Shown in pieces: positions 17,130-24,938 of a stretch of DNA of 64,000 nt. The DNA lies in NCBI GenBank assembly GCA_964521425.1, contig CAZFRO010000013.1, forward strand, positions 1 through 64,000, given 5' to 3'. The stretch's first letter is position 1, and the number at the start of each line of letters is the position of its first letter. The notes beneath the pieces were generated by a model. That model saw nothing but the letters and a program-made list of their open reading frames with translations. It was not told the origin of the DNA and ran no database searches. The position numbers and the translations under genes are program-made. The DNA comes from Joyebacterum sp964521425 (GTDB lineage: Bacteria; Joyebacterota; Joyebacteria; Joyebacterales; Joyebacteraceae).

Positions 17130-17795
17130 ATGACTCGTGCAGTCGAGACTAAGGGAAAGACCGTCGCAGAGGCGACGATGACCGCACTGAAGGACCTCGG
17201 CATATCGAGAGAGGATGCCGACGTCAAGATCATCTCACAAGGACGCCGCGGCTTCCTGGGTATCCTCAAGGGTGCGCCCGCGAGGGTTCAGGTCACGCGA
17301 AGAATATCATCCCGCGATCGTGCGGAGGAGATCGTGAGAGATCTTCTGGGCCGTATGCACTTCAGCTGCCAACTCCACATCACGGAAGAGAAGAGCGCGC
17401 TCGTCTTCGACGTAGAGACGGCCGGCGCTGATGGGCTTCTGATCGGGAAGTCCGGAAACACGCTGAGTGCGCTCGAGTACGTGGCGAACAGAATGCTCCA
17501 GAGAGAGAACATGCAGTCCAAGAAGATCGTGCTTGACGTAAGCGGATACAAGCGCCGCCGAGATGACTTCCTCAAGTCGAAGGCGCTTTCACTCGCCGAG
17601 CAGGTCAAGTCGGCGCGGCAGCAGGTGACGATGGAGCCGCTTGGGGCTGAGGACCGCAAGATAGTCCATGCCGCTTTGCGGGATGACCCGGCCGTTGTGA
17701 CTCAGAGTATCGGGCACGGTCGGGACAAGAGCATTGTTGTGGCTCCCGCGAGCGAGAAGCCGAAGAGCCGCTCCCGCAGGAGAAGAAAGAGGTAG
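17130..17795 (+). CDS. jag: Jag/KhpB RNA-binding protein (Jag_N-KH-R3H)
   Basis: 221 residues. The Jag N-domain is at 8-55 (GKTVAEATMTALKDLGI, GRRGFLGI), the KH domain near 75-150 has the loop IGKSGNTL, and the R3H domain has R-x3-H in RKIVHAAL. The tail is rich in Arg/Lys. RNA-binding protein usually found directly after yidC; in Firmicutes it acts with KhpA in envelope and division control. The start has GGGAGG upstream. The last 60 bases overlap a long open frame upstream of mnmE, but the likely mnmE start lies after the jag stop. Confidence 0.95.
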   Translation: MTRAVETKGKTVAEATMTALKDLGISREDADVKIISQGRRGFLGILKGAPARVQVTRRISSRDRAEEIVRDLLGRMHFSCQLHITEEKSALVFDVETAGADGLLIGKSGNTLSALEYVANRMLQRENMQSKKIVLDVSGYKRRRDDFLKSKALSLAEQVKSARQQVTMEPLGAEDRKIVHAALRDDPAVVTQSIGHGRDKSIVVAPASEKPKSRSRRRRKR

Positions 17796-17838
17796 CCAGG
17801 ACGATGTCTTGGGTCTGCGCTCTCGGGTGGAGCCGGTT

Positions 17839-19209
17839 GTGAGAGCTACGCCCGGGGATACAATCGCCGCCGTCGCCACCGCGATCGGGCCTGGCGGGAT
17901 CGCCGTCGTGCGGATAGCAGGCGCTGACGCCGTCCGGATAACAGATACGATCTTCAGGGGTTCCGCGCGTCTCTCACGCGCCCCTTCCCACACGGTGCAC
18001 CACGGTTACATAGTTGATTCAACGGGTCGCGAGGTCGATGAAGTCCTCGCGACCGTCATGTTGGCCCCCAACACCTACACGACCGACGATGTTGTTGAAC
18101 TCGGGTGTCACGGCGGGGCGATGCCGGCGAGACGAGTCCTTGAGGTTTGCCTTGAGGCCGGGGCGCGTGTTGCACGCAGAGGCGAATTCACCGAACGCGC
18201 GCTCTTGGGCGGACGCCTCGACCTTGTTCAGGCGGAAGCCGTCGCGGACATAGTCGGCGCAAGGACGCGCCGCGGACTCGAGTTCGCACTAGGGCAGCTT
18301 GAGGGAGGACTGTCTCAGCGACTCGGCGAGCTTCGAGCGGAGATCCTCGTGTTCAGGGCGGAGGTCGAGTCCCTGATAGACTTCTCTGACGAGGACATTG
18401 GAAGCTCCACGGTCGCGGCGATCACAGACCTCGGCCACAAGTGCTGTCGCTCAGTTGACGACCTGCTCTCCGACAGCGTCCTTGGCGCGGCCGTGAGGGA
18501 CGGAGTGTCGGTTGCGATAGTTGGTCGCCCGAATGTTGGGAAGTCAAGCCTCCTTAACGCGCTCCTCTCTCGCGCTCGAGCAATAGTGACGGCACTTCCC
18601 GGCACGACGCGCGACGCGATCGAGGAGACGGTAGATTTTGACGGCGTGCCCGTCCGTCTCATCGATACCGCCGGGTGGCGAAGCTCAACTGACCCGGCTG
18701 AGGTGGAAGGTGTGGAGCGTGCGAAGGCCGCTGCGGCGGGAGCTGATCTCGTGCTGTTTGTCATCGACTCAAGCGCCGGAATCACTAGAGCGGACAGATC
18801 CGTTGCAGAGGATCTTGACCGAGAGAGAACGCTCGCAGTTCTCAACAAGATCGATCTCATCGCCAGCGACGCCGCGGGAATCGAACTCAAGGGGCTCCCG
18901 TCTGCCGAGGTATCTGCGCTCACACGAGATGGCATACCGGAGCTCAAGAGTGCCATCTCCGCTATGCTCCTCGACGGGAGAGCAGTCGGCGCCGCGCCGG
19001 CTGTCACCAATGTGCGGCACATCAATGCACTCAAGCGAGTGGGTGCCGCCCTCGAGCGAGCAATCAGTCTTCTGAACGATGAGGCGCCGCCGGAACTGGC
19101 CGCCATCGATGTGGCCGAGGCCACGGGTGCACTTGGTGAGATTACCGGCGAGACGACAGCAGACGACGTGTTGCGACATATATTTGAGCGTTTCTGCGTT
19201 GGGAAGTAG
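17839..19209 (+). CDS. mnmE: tRNA modification GTPase MnmE
   Basis: With MnmG, forms the cmnm5U modification at tRNA wobble uridine 34. The N-terminal formyl-THF-binding domain starts DTIAAVATAIGPGGIAVVRI. The G domain has GRPNVGKSSLLNAL, LPGTTRD, DTAGWR and NKID, and the C-terminus ends FCVGK with the catalytic Cys. GTG 17839 is chosen, with GGAG six bases upstream, giving 456 residues (E. coli 454). The frame is open further upstream into jag, but those codons have no MnmE counterpart. mnmG follows 10 bases later, so the two partners are co-expressed. Confidence 0.96.
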   Translation: MRATPGDTIAAVATAIGPGGIAVVRIAGADAVRITDTIFRGSARLSRAPSHTVHHGYIVDSTGREVDEVLATVMLAPNTYTTDDVVELGCHGGAMPARRVLEVCLEAGARVARRGEFTERALLGGRLDLVQAEAVADIVGARTRRGLEFALGQLEGGLSQRLGELRAEILVFRAEVESLIDFSDEDIGSSTVAAITDLGHKCCRSVDDLLSDSVLGAAVRDGVSVAIVGRPNVGKSSLLNALLSRARAIVTALPGTTRDAIEETVDFDGVPVRLIDTAGWRSSTDPAEVEGVERAKAAAAGADLVLFVIDSSAGITRADRSVAEDLDRERTLAVLNKIDLIASDAAGIELKGLPSAEVSALTRDGIPELKSAISAMLLDGRAVGAAPAVTNVRHINALKRVGAALERAISLLNDEAPPELAAIDVAEATGALGEITGETTADDVLRHIFERFCVGK

Positions 19210-19219
19210 GTTCATGTAA

Positions 19220-21112
19220 GTGCGGAACTACGACTTCGACATAATCGTTGCTGGAGCAGGCCACGCAGCCTGTGAGGCGGCTCTTGCAGCATCGCGTCTC
19301 GGCAGACGCGTCCTCGTGGTCACGATCTCACTAAGGCACGTCGGCGAAATGCCCTGCAATCCCGCCATTGGCGGCCTCGCTAAGGGACAGCTAGCCCGTG
19401 AGATAGACGCCCTTGGGGGTGAGATGGGTCTTGCCGCTGATGCAACCGGGCTCCAGTTCCGGATGCTCAACACCGGCAAGGGGCCGGCCGTGCGCTCTCC
19501 GCGTGCTCAGTGCGACAAGGAGGAGTACCGGCAGTACATGCTGTCTGTGCTCACCCGCCAAGGCTCAATGACCCTGATTGAGGACCGGGTCGAGCGGGTG
19601 GTGGCCCAAGGGCAGAGCGTCAAGGGTGTCACGTTGACACATGGCAGAAAGGTGACAGCACCCGTTGTGATCTTGACAACAGGTACATTTCTGTGTGGCA
19701 GTCTCTACGTAGGTGAACGCACATGGCGCGGAGGGAGAACTGGAGAGCCACCGGCAAGGGGACTCTCCGAGAACCTGCGCGAGCTTGGGCTTGGGCTTGG
19801 GCGGCTCAAGACTGGGACGCCGGCACGCGTCGCAGCCAAGAGCATCGACTGGACAGGGCTTGAGCGCCAGGATGGAGACGCTGACCCGGTTGCATTCTCG
19901 TTCAGGACCGAGAGTCTGGTTGTTGAGCAGCTGCCTTGCCACGTCACCTACACGAACAGGCGCAGTCACGATATTCTACGGGCGTCGTTGACAAGGTCGC
20001 CGCTCTTCAGTGGACGGATCACAGGGGTTGGTCCCAGGTACTGTCCGTCCATCGAGGACAAGGTGGTGCGTTTCCCTGACCGGGAGAGCCACAGAATACT
20101 ACTCGAGCCTGAGACGAGGCGCGGGGATGTGATCTATCTGAACGGGTTGTCGTCGAGTATGCCTGTCGACGTGCAGCTGGATGTGATCCGGAGCATGGAC
20201 GGGATGTCACGAGCTCGCATGCTGAGACCGGGGTATGCTGTTGAGTACGACTACGTCGACCCACGGGAGCTCAAGCCGACGCTCGAGACGAAGCACGTGC
20301 GAGGTCTCTATCTGGCCGGGCAGGTCAACGGCACCTCAGGGTATGAGGAGGCCGCAGCACAAGGGCTCATGGCGGGGATCAACGCCGCCATGAGCGGGCG
20401 GGACCTGGAGCCAGTGGTCCTCAGCCGCTCTGATGCGTATATCGGGGTGCTGATCGACGATCTCGTCACAAAGGGAGCGGACGAGCCCTATCGCATGTTT
20501 ACGAGTAGGGCCGAGCACAGGCTTCTTCTCAGGCACGACAATGCGGATATGCGGCTCATGCCGATCGGGAGGAGAGTCGGTCTCGTGAGCGACGAGGTAG
20601 CGTCCCGGGCTGAGGGAAAGCGCGAACAGGCAGCAGCTGAGATAGCGAGATTGACGAAGAGCACGGTGTCACCGGATAGAGCGAACGGTGTACTGCGTGC
20701 GCGAGGAAGCACCGAGATATCCGAGTCGCAGAGTGCCGCGCAGCTCTTGGCACGGCCTGAGATGTCCCTGGATGACATTCATGCGATGTCGCCACCACCT
20801 GGAGAAGTGGGGCCGGCCGTGGCGGGCGAGGTGGGGATCCAGGTGAAGTACAGGGGCTATGTGAGACGAGCCCAGCAGCTGATTGAGAAGCAGCGGGCGC
20901 TTGAGAAGAGCGAACTCCCGGTGGACCTCGACTACGGTGCGGTGCGGGGGTTGTCGACGGAGGCGAGCCAGAAGCTGGCGCATGTGATGCCTGCGACGAT
21001 CGGACAGGCGTCTCGGGTCCCCGGGGTGAGCCCCGCGGACATAGGAGTGCTCATGATACATCTGAAGGTACACGGAGGACCAGGACGGGAGGTTCGTGAG
21101 GATGGGTGCTGA
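19220..21112 (+). CDS. mnmG: tRNA uridine 5-carboxymethylaminomethyl modification enzyme MnmG
   Basis: FAD-dependent partner of MnmE. 630 residues with the dinucleotide-binding GAGHAACEAALAASRLG, the CNPAIGGLAKGQLAREIDALGG signature region, LKTGTPAR, and GQVNGTSGYEEAAAQGL. The helical C-terminal domain that contacts MnmE and tRNA is complete. The start is GTG 19220 just after mnmE, and the end overlaps rsmG by 11 bases, so translation of mnmE-mnmG-rsmG is coupled. Confidence 0.98.
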   Translation: MRNYDFDIIVAGAGHAACEAALAASRLGRRVLVVTISLRHVGEMPCNPAIGGLAKGQLAREIDALGGEMGLAADATGLQFRMLNTGKGPAVRSPRAQCDKEEYRQYMLSVLTRQGSMTLIEDRVERVVAQGQSVKGVTLTHGRKVTAPVVILTTGTFLCGSLYVGERTWRGGRTGEPPARGLSENLRELGLGLGRLKTGTPARVAAKSIDWTGLERQDGDADPVAFSFRTESLVVEQLPCHVTYTNRRSHDILRASLTRSPLFSGRITGVGPRYCPSIEDKVVRFPDRESHRILLEPETRRGDVIYLNGLSSSMPVDVQLDVIRSMDGMSRARMLRPGYAVEYDYVDPRELKPTLETKHVRGLYLAGQVNGTSGYEEAAAQGLMAGINAAMSGRDLEPVVLSRSDAYIGVLIDDLVTKGADEPYRMFTSRAEHRLLLRHDNADMRLMPIGRRVGLVSDEVASRAEGKREQAAAEIARLTKSTVSPDRANGVLRARGSTEISESQSAAQLLARPEMSLDDIHAMSPPPGEVGPAVAGEVGIQVKYRGYVRRAQQLIEKQRALEKSELPVDLDYGAVRGLSTEASQKLAHVMPATIGQASRVPGVSPADIGVLMIHLKVHGGPGREVREDGC

Positions 21113-21764
21113 ACTACCACGGGCCGAGATGGAGCAGGTTGCGGGCCCAATGACAGAGGACCAGGTGCGGCAGTTGGCCGTTTACATGCAGAAGCTGGCC
21201 GCTGATGCGGAGAAGATGAGCCTGATCTCGCGCAACGAGTTGCCCAGTCTGGGGCGGCATGTTCTGGACGCGGCTGCAGTCCTGGCGTTTCGCGAACTCC
21301 CAGACGGAGGGGTGGCAGATCTGGGTACAGGAGGAGGATTGCCGGGAATTGTGCTGTCAATCCTGCGGCCGAAGGTCAAGGTGACGCTCATCGACTCGCG
21401 GAGGAGCAAGATCGTCTTTCTAAAGAGCGTGCAGCGGCTGGTGGGACTCGACAATATGGAGATCGTGCATGCGCGGCTGGAGGATCTGGCCGGCGTGAGG
21501 AGCTTCCCCTTAGCTGTAGCGAGAGCCTTGGGACGGCTGGACAGAGTCCTTGAGATGAGCCTGGCACTGGTGGAGCCCGGAGGAAGTCTGGTTCTATACA
21601 AGGGGCCGCGGTGGTCTGAGGAGGCGGAGCAGGCGGCAGTAATGGCCAAACGCTCTGGAGCTGTGATAGAGCGTGTGGAGGGAGTGGAGCTTCCAGGGAC
21701 TGATCGCACGACCACGTTTGTTGAGTTTCGAGTCGGGAGCGTTTCACGTGGAACATCCGCGTAG
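21102..21764 (+). CDS. rsmG: 16S rRNA (guanine-N7) methyltransferase RsmG
   Basis: Methylates G527 of 16S rRNA (E. coli numbering) using S-adenosylmethionine. The SAM-binding loop is DLGTGGGLPGIVLSI, followed by LIDSRRSKIVFLK and the RALGRLDRVLEM region. 220 residues. ATG 21102 has GGGAGG nine bases upstream; GTG 21096 is the alternative. It overlaps mnmG. The last codons contain a parS-like site (21740-21755), so the coding sequence doubles as centromere DNA. Confidence 0.95.
   Translation: MGAELPRAEMEQVAGPMTEDQVRQLAVYMQKLAADAEKMSLISRNELPSLGRHVLDAAAVLAFRELPDGGVADLGTGGGLPGIVLSILRPKVKVTLIDSRRSKIVFLKSVQRLVGLDNMEIVHARLEDLAGVRSFPLAVARALGRLDRVLEMSLALVEPGGSLVLYKGPRWSEEAEQAAVMAKRSGAVIERVEGVELPGTDRTTTFVEFRVGSVSRGTSA
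21740..21755. other. parS-like centromere site 1 (inside rsmG)
   Basis: CGTTTCACGTGGAACA differs from the classical 16-bp parS (TGTTTCACGTGAAACA/TGTTCCACGTGAAACA) by one edge base. It encodes the C-terminal residues SVSRGT of RsmG. parA and parB are the next genes. Confidence 0.8.
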
Positions 21765-21798
21765 GAACAGACAGGGCGCGGTCGCCACCGGCCGCCAC

Positions 21799-21814
21799 TG
21801 TTTCACGTGAAACA
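21799..21814. other. parS centromere site 2 (perfect palindrome)
   Basis: TGTTTCACGTGAAACA is a perfect 16-bp palindrome and an exact parS consensus. It lies in the rsmG-parA spacer, 59 bases from site 1 and about 7.7 kb from the DnaA-box cluster. Confidence 0.92.
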
Positions 21815-21852
21815 CCCCTTCTCCACACCCGCCTCGCTCGCACACAAAAACC

Positions 21853-21861
21853 TGTGGATAA
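21853..21861 (-). promoter_or_regulatory. Perfect DnaA box upstream of parA
   Basis: TGTGGATAA, the complement of TTATCCACA, lies 124 bases before the parA start and 39 bases from parS 2. A TTGACA at 21886-21891 is a possible parA -35, but no convincing -10 follows. Confidence 0.6.
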
Positions 21862-21984
21862 CTCGAACTGTTCCCACCTTTCCCCTTGACATGGTTCCCC
21901 CCGTCTGGTTGATTCAAGCAACTTACCATCCTGCGCGCGACAGCACGCGTGGATGGAACGCTGCTATCCACATTCGGGAGGAAT

Positions 21985-22785
21985 ATGAGCCGCGTCATTG
22001 CGATCGCGAACCAGAAGGGCGGCGTCGGCAAGACAACCACCGCCGTCAATGTCTCCGCCTGCCTCGCTGTGGCAGAGCGGAAGACCCTCCTTATAGACAT
22101 CGACCCCCAGGCTAACGCCACAAGTGGCCTTGGGATCGAGAAAAGCAAGATCACATCCACCATCTACGAGGTCCTCATCGGCGATGAGCCGATCAGCAGC
22201 GCGGCTATCCCGGCCCCAGACCTTCCCTTTCTCCACGTCGTCCCCTCAAACCAGCGCCTCATCGGGGCCGAGGTGGAGCTTGTTAATGTAATGGCGAGGG
22301 AGACGCGTCTCCAGCGAGCCATCTCCGAGGCTGCCGCTGACTACGAGTACATCTTCATAGACTGCCCACCATCCCTCGGACTACTGACCGTCAACACATT
22401 AACCGCGGCTGATACGGTTATTGTCCCCATTCAGTGCGAGTACTATGCACTTGAGGGACTCGGCCAGCTTCTCAACACGATCAGGCTGGTCCAGCGTAAC
22501 CTCAATACTCGTCTGCGGATAGAAGGTATTCTGCTCACCATGTACGACGGACGGTTGAACCTCGCCCGCCAGGTGGCGGAGGAGGCACGACGCTATTTCG
22601 GTGACCGCGTGTATGAGGCGATGATCCCGCGCAACGTGAGACTTGGGGAGGCGCCGAGCTTTGGTCAACCGATAATCCTTTACGACATACTATCAGCAGG
22701 GGCTCGTGCGTATATCGCTCTGACTAAGGAGATCATGGACTCGGCCAAGACGGCTGAGCCGGTCCCGGTCGTGAGCCAGGAGTAG
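21985..22785 (+). CDS. parA: Chromosome partitioning ATPase ParA (Soj)
   Basis: 266 residues, starting MSRVIAIANQKGGVGKTTT: the deviant Walker A lysine is K11 and the catalytic lysine K16. DIDPQANAT and DCPPSLG follow. It moves ParB-parS complexes and in many species also controls DnaA. ATG 21985 follows GGGAGGAAT; the frame is open back to 21949, but the extra 12 codons are not conserved. parB follows 45 bases later. Confidence 0.97.
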   Translation: MSRVIAIANQKGGVGKTTTAVNVSACLAVAERKTLLIDIDPQANATSGLGIEKSKITSTIYEVLIGDEPISSAAIPAPDLPFLHVVPSNQRLIGAEVELVNVMARETRLQRAISEAAADYEYIFIDCPPSLGLLTVNTLTAADTVIVPIQCEYYALEGLGQLLNTIRLVQRNLNTRLRIEGILLTMYDGRLNLARQVAEEARRYFGDRVYEAMIPRNVRLGEAPSFGQPIILYDILSAGARAYIALTKEIMDSAKTAEPVPVVSQE

Positions 22786-22830
22786 ATCGCCCCGGTGCAC
22801 AGTGCCAGTAGATGGAGGAGGCCTGACGGG

Positions 22831-23685
22831 ATGACAAACAGGACTGCCCTCGGCAAGGGAATCGAGGCGCTGATTCCAGATGCTCCACTGACGTCCAGTA
22901 GTGGTGGGGAGCTACCGGTGGATCTCATTGACGCGAACCCGGAGCAGCCACGGACACGATTCGACGAGTCGGCGCTTGCTGAGTTGTCGGCGTCTCTCAG
23001 CCGCCACGGTGTGCTCCAGCCGATCCTGGTGCGAGCAATGCCGGATGGGCGCTACCGTCTGGTGGCCGGAGAGCGCCGCTTGAGGGCGGCTCGGCTGGCG
23101 GGGATCGAGATGATCCCAGCGGTCGTGCGTGACGTGGATGAGGACAACGGGCTAGAGCTTGCCCTTGTTGAGAACCTCCAGAGAGAGGACCTGGATCCGA
23201 TCGACGAGGCGAAGGCGTTTGAGGCATTGATGGAGGTGGGTGGCCTGGCGCAGTCGGACGTGGCTCTGCGCGTAGGGAAAGACAGAAGCACAGTCGCGAA
23301 CGCGATGCGTCTGCTGGACCTTCCGTTCGAGGTGCAGGAGATGATCTCGGAGGGAACACTGAGCGCTGGACATGGCCGTGCGATTCTGGCCCTGGCGACA
23401 GGTGAGGAGCGCCGCAGGCTTGCGGAGCGCGTGGTGAAGCGAGGGCTATCGGTGCGTGAGGCGGAAGTGCTGGCGAGGGGCCAAAAGCCCAGGCGCAGGA
23501 CTGTGCGCGCAAGGAAGACGGCTGATCCACTCCTCAAGGACTACGAGGCGAGGCTGGAGCGAGCGCTCGGGACGAACGTCCGGGTGGAGCGGATTGGGCA
23601 CGAGGGAAGCATCAGGATTGAGTATTACTCGAGCGAAGAGCTTGAGAGGCTTATGGAGCTCCTGCTCTCGCTTGAGCGGGGCTGA
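22831..23685 (+). CDS. parB: Chromosome partitioning CTPase ParB (Spo0J)
   Basis: 284 residues. The N-terminal CTP-binding domain has NPEQPRTRFD and the GERRLRAARLAG motif (about 80-91). The parS-reading helix-turn-helix is at about 139-163 (QSDVALRVGKDRSTVANA) and the C-terminal dimerisation helix is rich in Glu/Leu. It binds the two parS sites just upstream and spreads as a clamp. ATG 22831 has GGAGG nine bases upstream and aligns with the TALGKGIEALI family start. Confidence 0.97.
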   Translation: MTNRTALGKGIEALIPDAPLTSSSGGELPVDLIDANPEQPRTRFDESALAELSASLSRHGVLQPILVRAMPDGRYRLVAGERRLRAARLAGIEMIPAVVRDVDEDNGLELALVENLQREDLDPIDEAKAFEALMEVGGLAQSDVALRVGKDRSTVANAMRLLDLPFEVQEMISEGTLSAGHGRAILALATGEERRRLAERVVKRGLSVREAEVLARGQKPRRRTVRARKTADPLLKDYEARLERALGTNVRVERIGHEGSIRIEYYSSEELERLMELLLSLERG

Positions 23686-23736
23686 TAGGCGACGGAAAGT
23701 CGTTGAAGAATATGGTGCGAAGAGACCGGCGATTGC

Positions 23737-23757
23737 CTGTTAGCTGTTAGCTGTTGA
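23737..23757 (+). repeat. Three tandem heptamers CTGTTAG/CTGTTAG/CTGTTGA
   Basis: Two perfect and one degenerate 7-base unit lie in the parB-bactofilin spacer. The last unit creates TTGACT, a possible -35, with no good -10 at 17 bases (TAGCGT). Significance is unknown. Confidence 0.5.
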
Positions 23758-23857
23758 CTGGTGGATGCGTGTTTGGTAGCGTCTTTTCTTCGCGTAGCTG
23801 CTGATGTGAATGGAGGTCCGACGCGGGCGGCCTCGGACCGTTGCGCGGGAGGTTTGG

Positions 23858-24292
23858 ATGTTCACTAAGGAAGGTGAAAAGAGCGTGGACATGGTGAACA
23901 CGGTCATTGGAGCAGGAACGATCCTCACAGGTGACGTGAAGGTTGAAGGCAGCATGCAGGTGGATGGGGAGTTTGAGGGCGCGGTCGAGGCCACAGATAC
24001 CCTTCTTGTCGGCGAGACCGGCAAGGTTGAGGGTAACGCGACGGTTGCGAATGCAATCATCGGCGGCCGGATGTTCGGCAACGTATTCGCTTCCGGCAAG
24101 ATCGAGCTCAAGCGTGGTTCACAGATGCTCGGTGACATTGAGACGCGGGGTCTTGTAATAGAGGACGGCGTCGTGTTCCAGGGCAACTGCCACATGGGTG
24201 AGGTTGTTGACGGCCCGGTTCGTCGTCGGAACGAGACCGCGAGTGAGTTTGACATCGTGGAGGAGTTCGAGGAAGACGAAGCCACGCTGTAG
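23858..24292 (+). CDS. Bactofilin
   Basis: 144-residue bactofilin, a nucleotide-free beta-helix protein that polymerises at the membrane and organises cell shape, stalks or chromosome-segregation proteins. The repeated short beta-helix rungs are visible between about residues 18 and 115 (GAGTILTGDVKVEGSMQVDGE, GKVEGNATVANAIIGG). The flanks are disordered, and the C-terminal one is acidic (EEFEEDEATL). ATG 23858 follows GGGAGGTTTGG. The position right after parAB recalls Myxococcus, where bactofilins hold ParAB and parS near the poles; a similar role here is inference. Confidence 0.9.
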   Translation: MFTKEGEKSVDMVNTVIGAGTILTGDVKVEGSMQVDGEFEGAVEATDTLLVGETGKVEGNATVANAIIGGRMFGNVFASGKIELKRGSQMLGDIETRGLVIEDGVVFQGNCHMGEVVDGPVRRRNETASEFDIVEEFEEDEATL

Positions 24293-24596
24293 TGCGACGC
24301 GCGAGCCTGCGAGGCGTGTGCAGCGACTCGGAGGCGCTCGAAGTGGCCGACAGCAGGAGGTCCTCCACAGGCGCTCGTGTGGACAAGTGTGAACAACGAG
24401 CCTCAAGAGACGTATCTCCTTATATGAGAACGAGTTAGAAGAGAACACCTGTGACGTCAAAGCCCGGTTATCCACCGGAACTGAAGACTGTCAATAGGAG
24501 TTCAGTCGTGCAAGTGCGCGTGGCTCAGGAACTTCCAGTGAATCCGCACGGAGCGCAGGCGCAAGAACGGTGGTGGTGTGTGCCAAGGAGGGCGAG
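24293..24596 (+). promoter_or_regulatory. Spacer before the V-ATPase operon with DnaA-like boxes
   Basis: This 304-bp spacer has no supportable gene. It contains TGTGGACAA (24378-24386, one mismatch to a DnaA box) and TTATCCACC (24468-24476, one mismatch). No convincing promoter hexamers were found, though the operon must start here or within. Confidence 0.35.
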
Positions 24597-24911
24597 TTGA
24601 TTTCTGACGCGATCCGGAGGATCAAGAACAGGGAGACGGAAGCTGACGAGCTGATCCGCGGCGCGCGCTCTGAGAGCAAGAAGCGGGTGGCCGAGGCGTA
24701 CGAGAAGGCCGTGTCCCTGGTCGACGAGATGCGCGCAGGAATGAGAACTGACGAGAAGGCTCTGGTAGCCAAGGCGCAGAGCGAGGCCGAAGCAGTTGCT
24801 GAGACAATGGCAGCGGAGAGCGCGACGAGTGTCCGGGTCACACGAGAGGGCGCGGAGTCGAAGATCGGTGACGGAGTGTCAAAGGTCCTCGGGTCCCTGA
24901 TCTCGGGCTAA
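24597..24911 (+). CDS. ntpF: V-type ATPase peripheral-stalk subunit (NtpF/subunit H-G type)
   Basis: 104 residues forming almost one continuous charged coiled coil (RIKNRETEADELIRGARSES, AKAQSEAEAVAETMAAES), as expected for the EG-type stalk that holds the catalytic head. I chose TTG 24597 because a full AAGGAGG lies five bases upstream; GTG 24570 is possible but has no such signal. It is first in the order F-I-K-E-C-G-A-B-D known from Enterococcus. Sequence conservation in this family is low, so the call rests on position and coiled coil. Confidence 0.8.
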   Translation: MISDAIRRIKNRETEADELIRGARSESKKRVAEAYEKAVSLVDEMRAGMRTDEKALVAKAQSEAEAVAETMAAESATSVRVTREGAESKIGDGVSKVLGSLISG

Positions 24912-24938
24912 AGCTTCCATCGCAAGGAACAGCACCGC

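Noticed and set aside
17734..17838. Longer MnmE N-terminus overlapping jag
   Set aside because: The extra residues are Arg-rich reading of the jag 3' end with no MnmE counterpart; GTG 17839 has a good ribosome-binding site.
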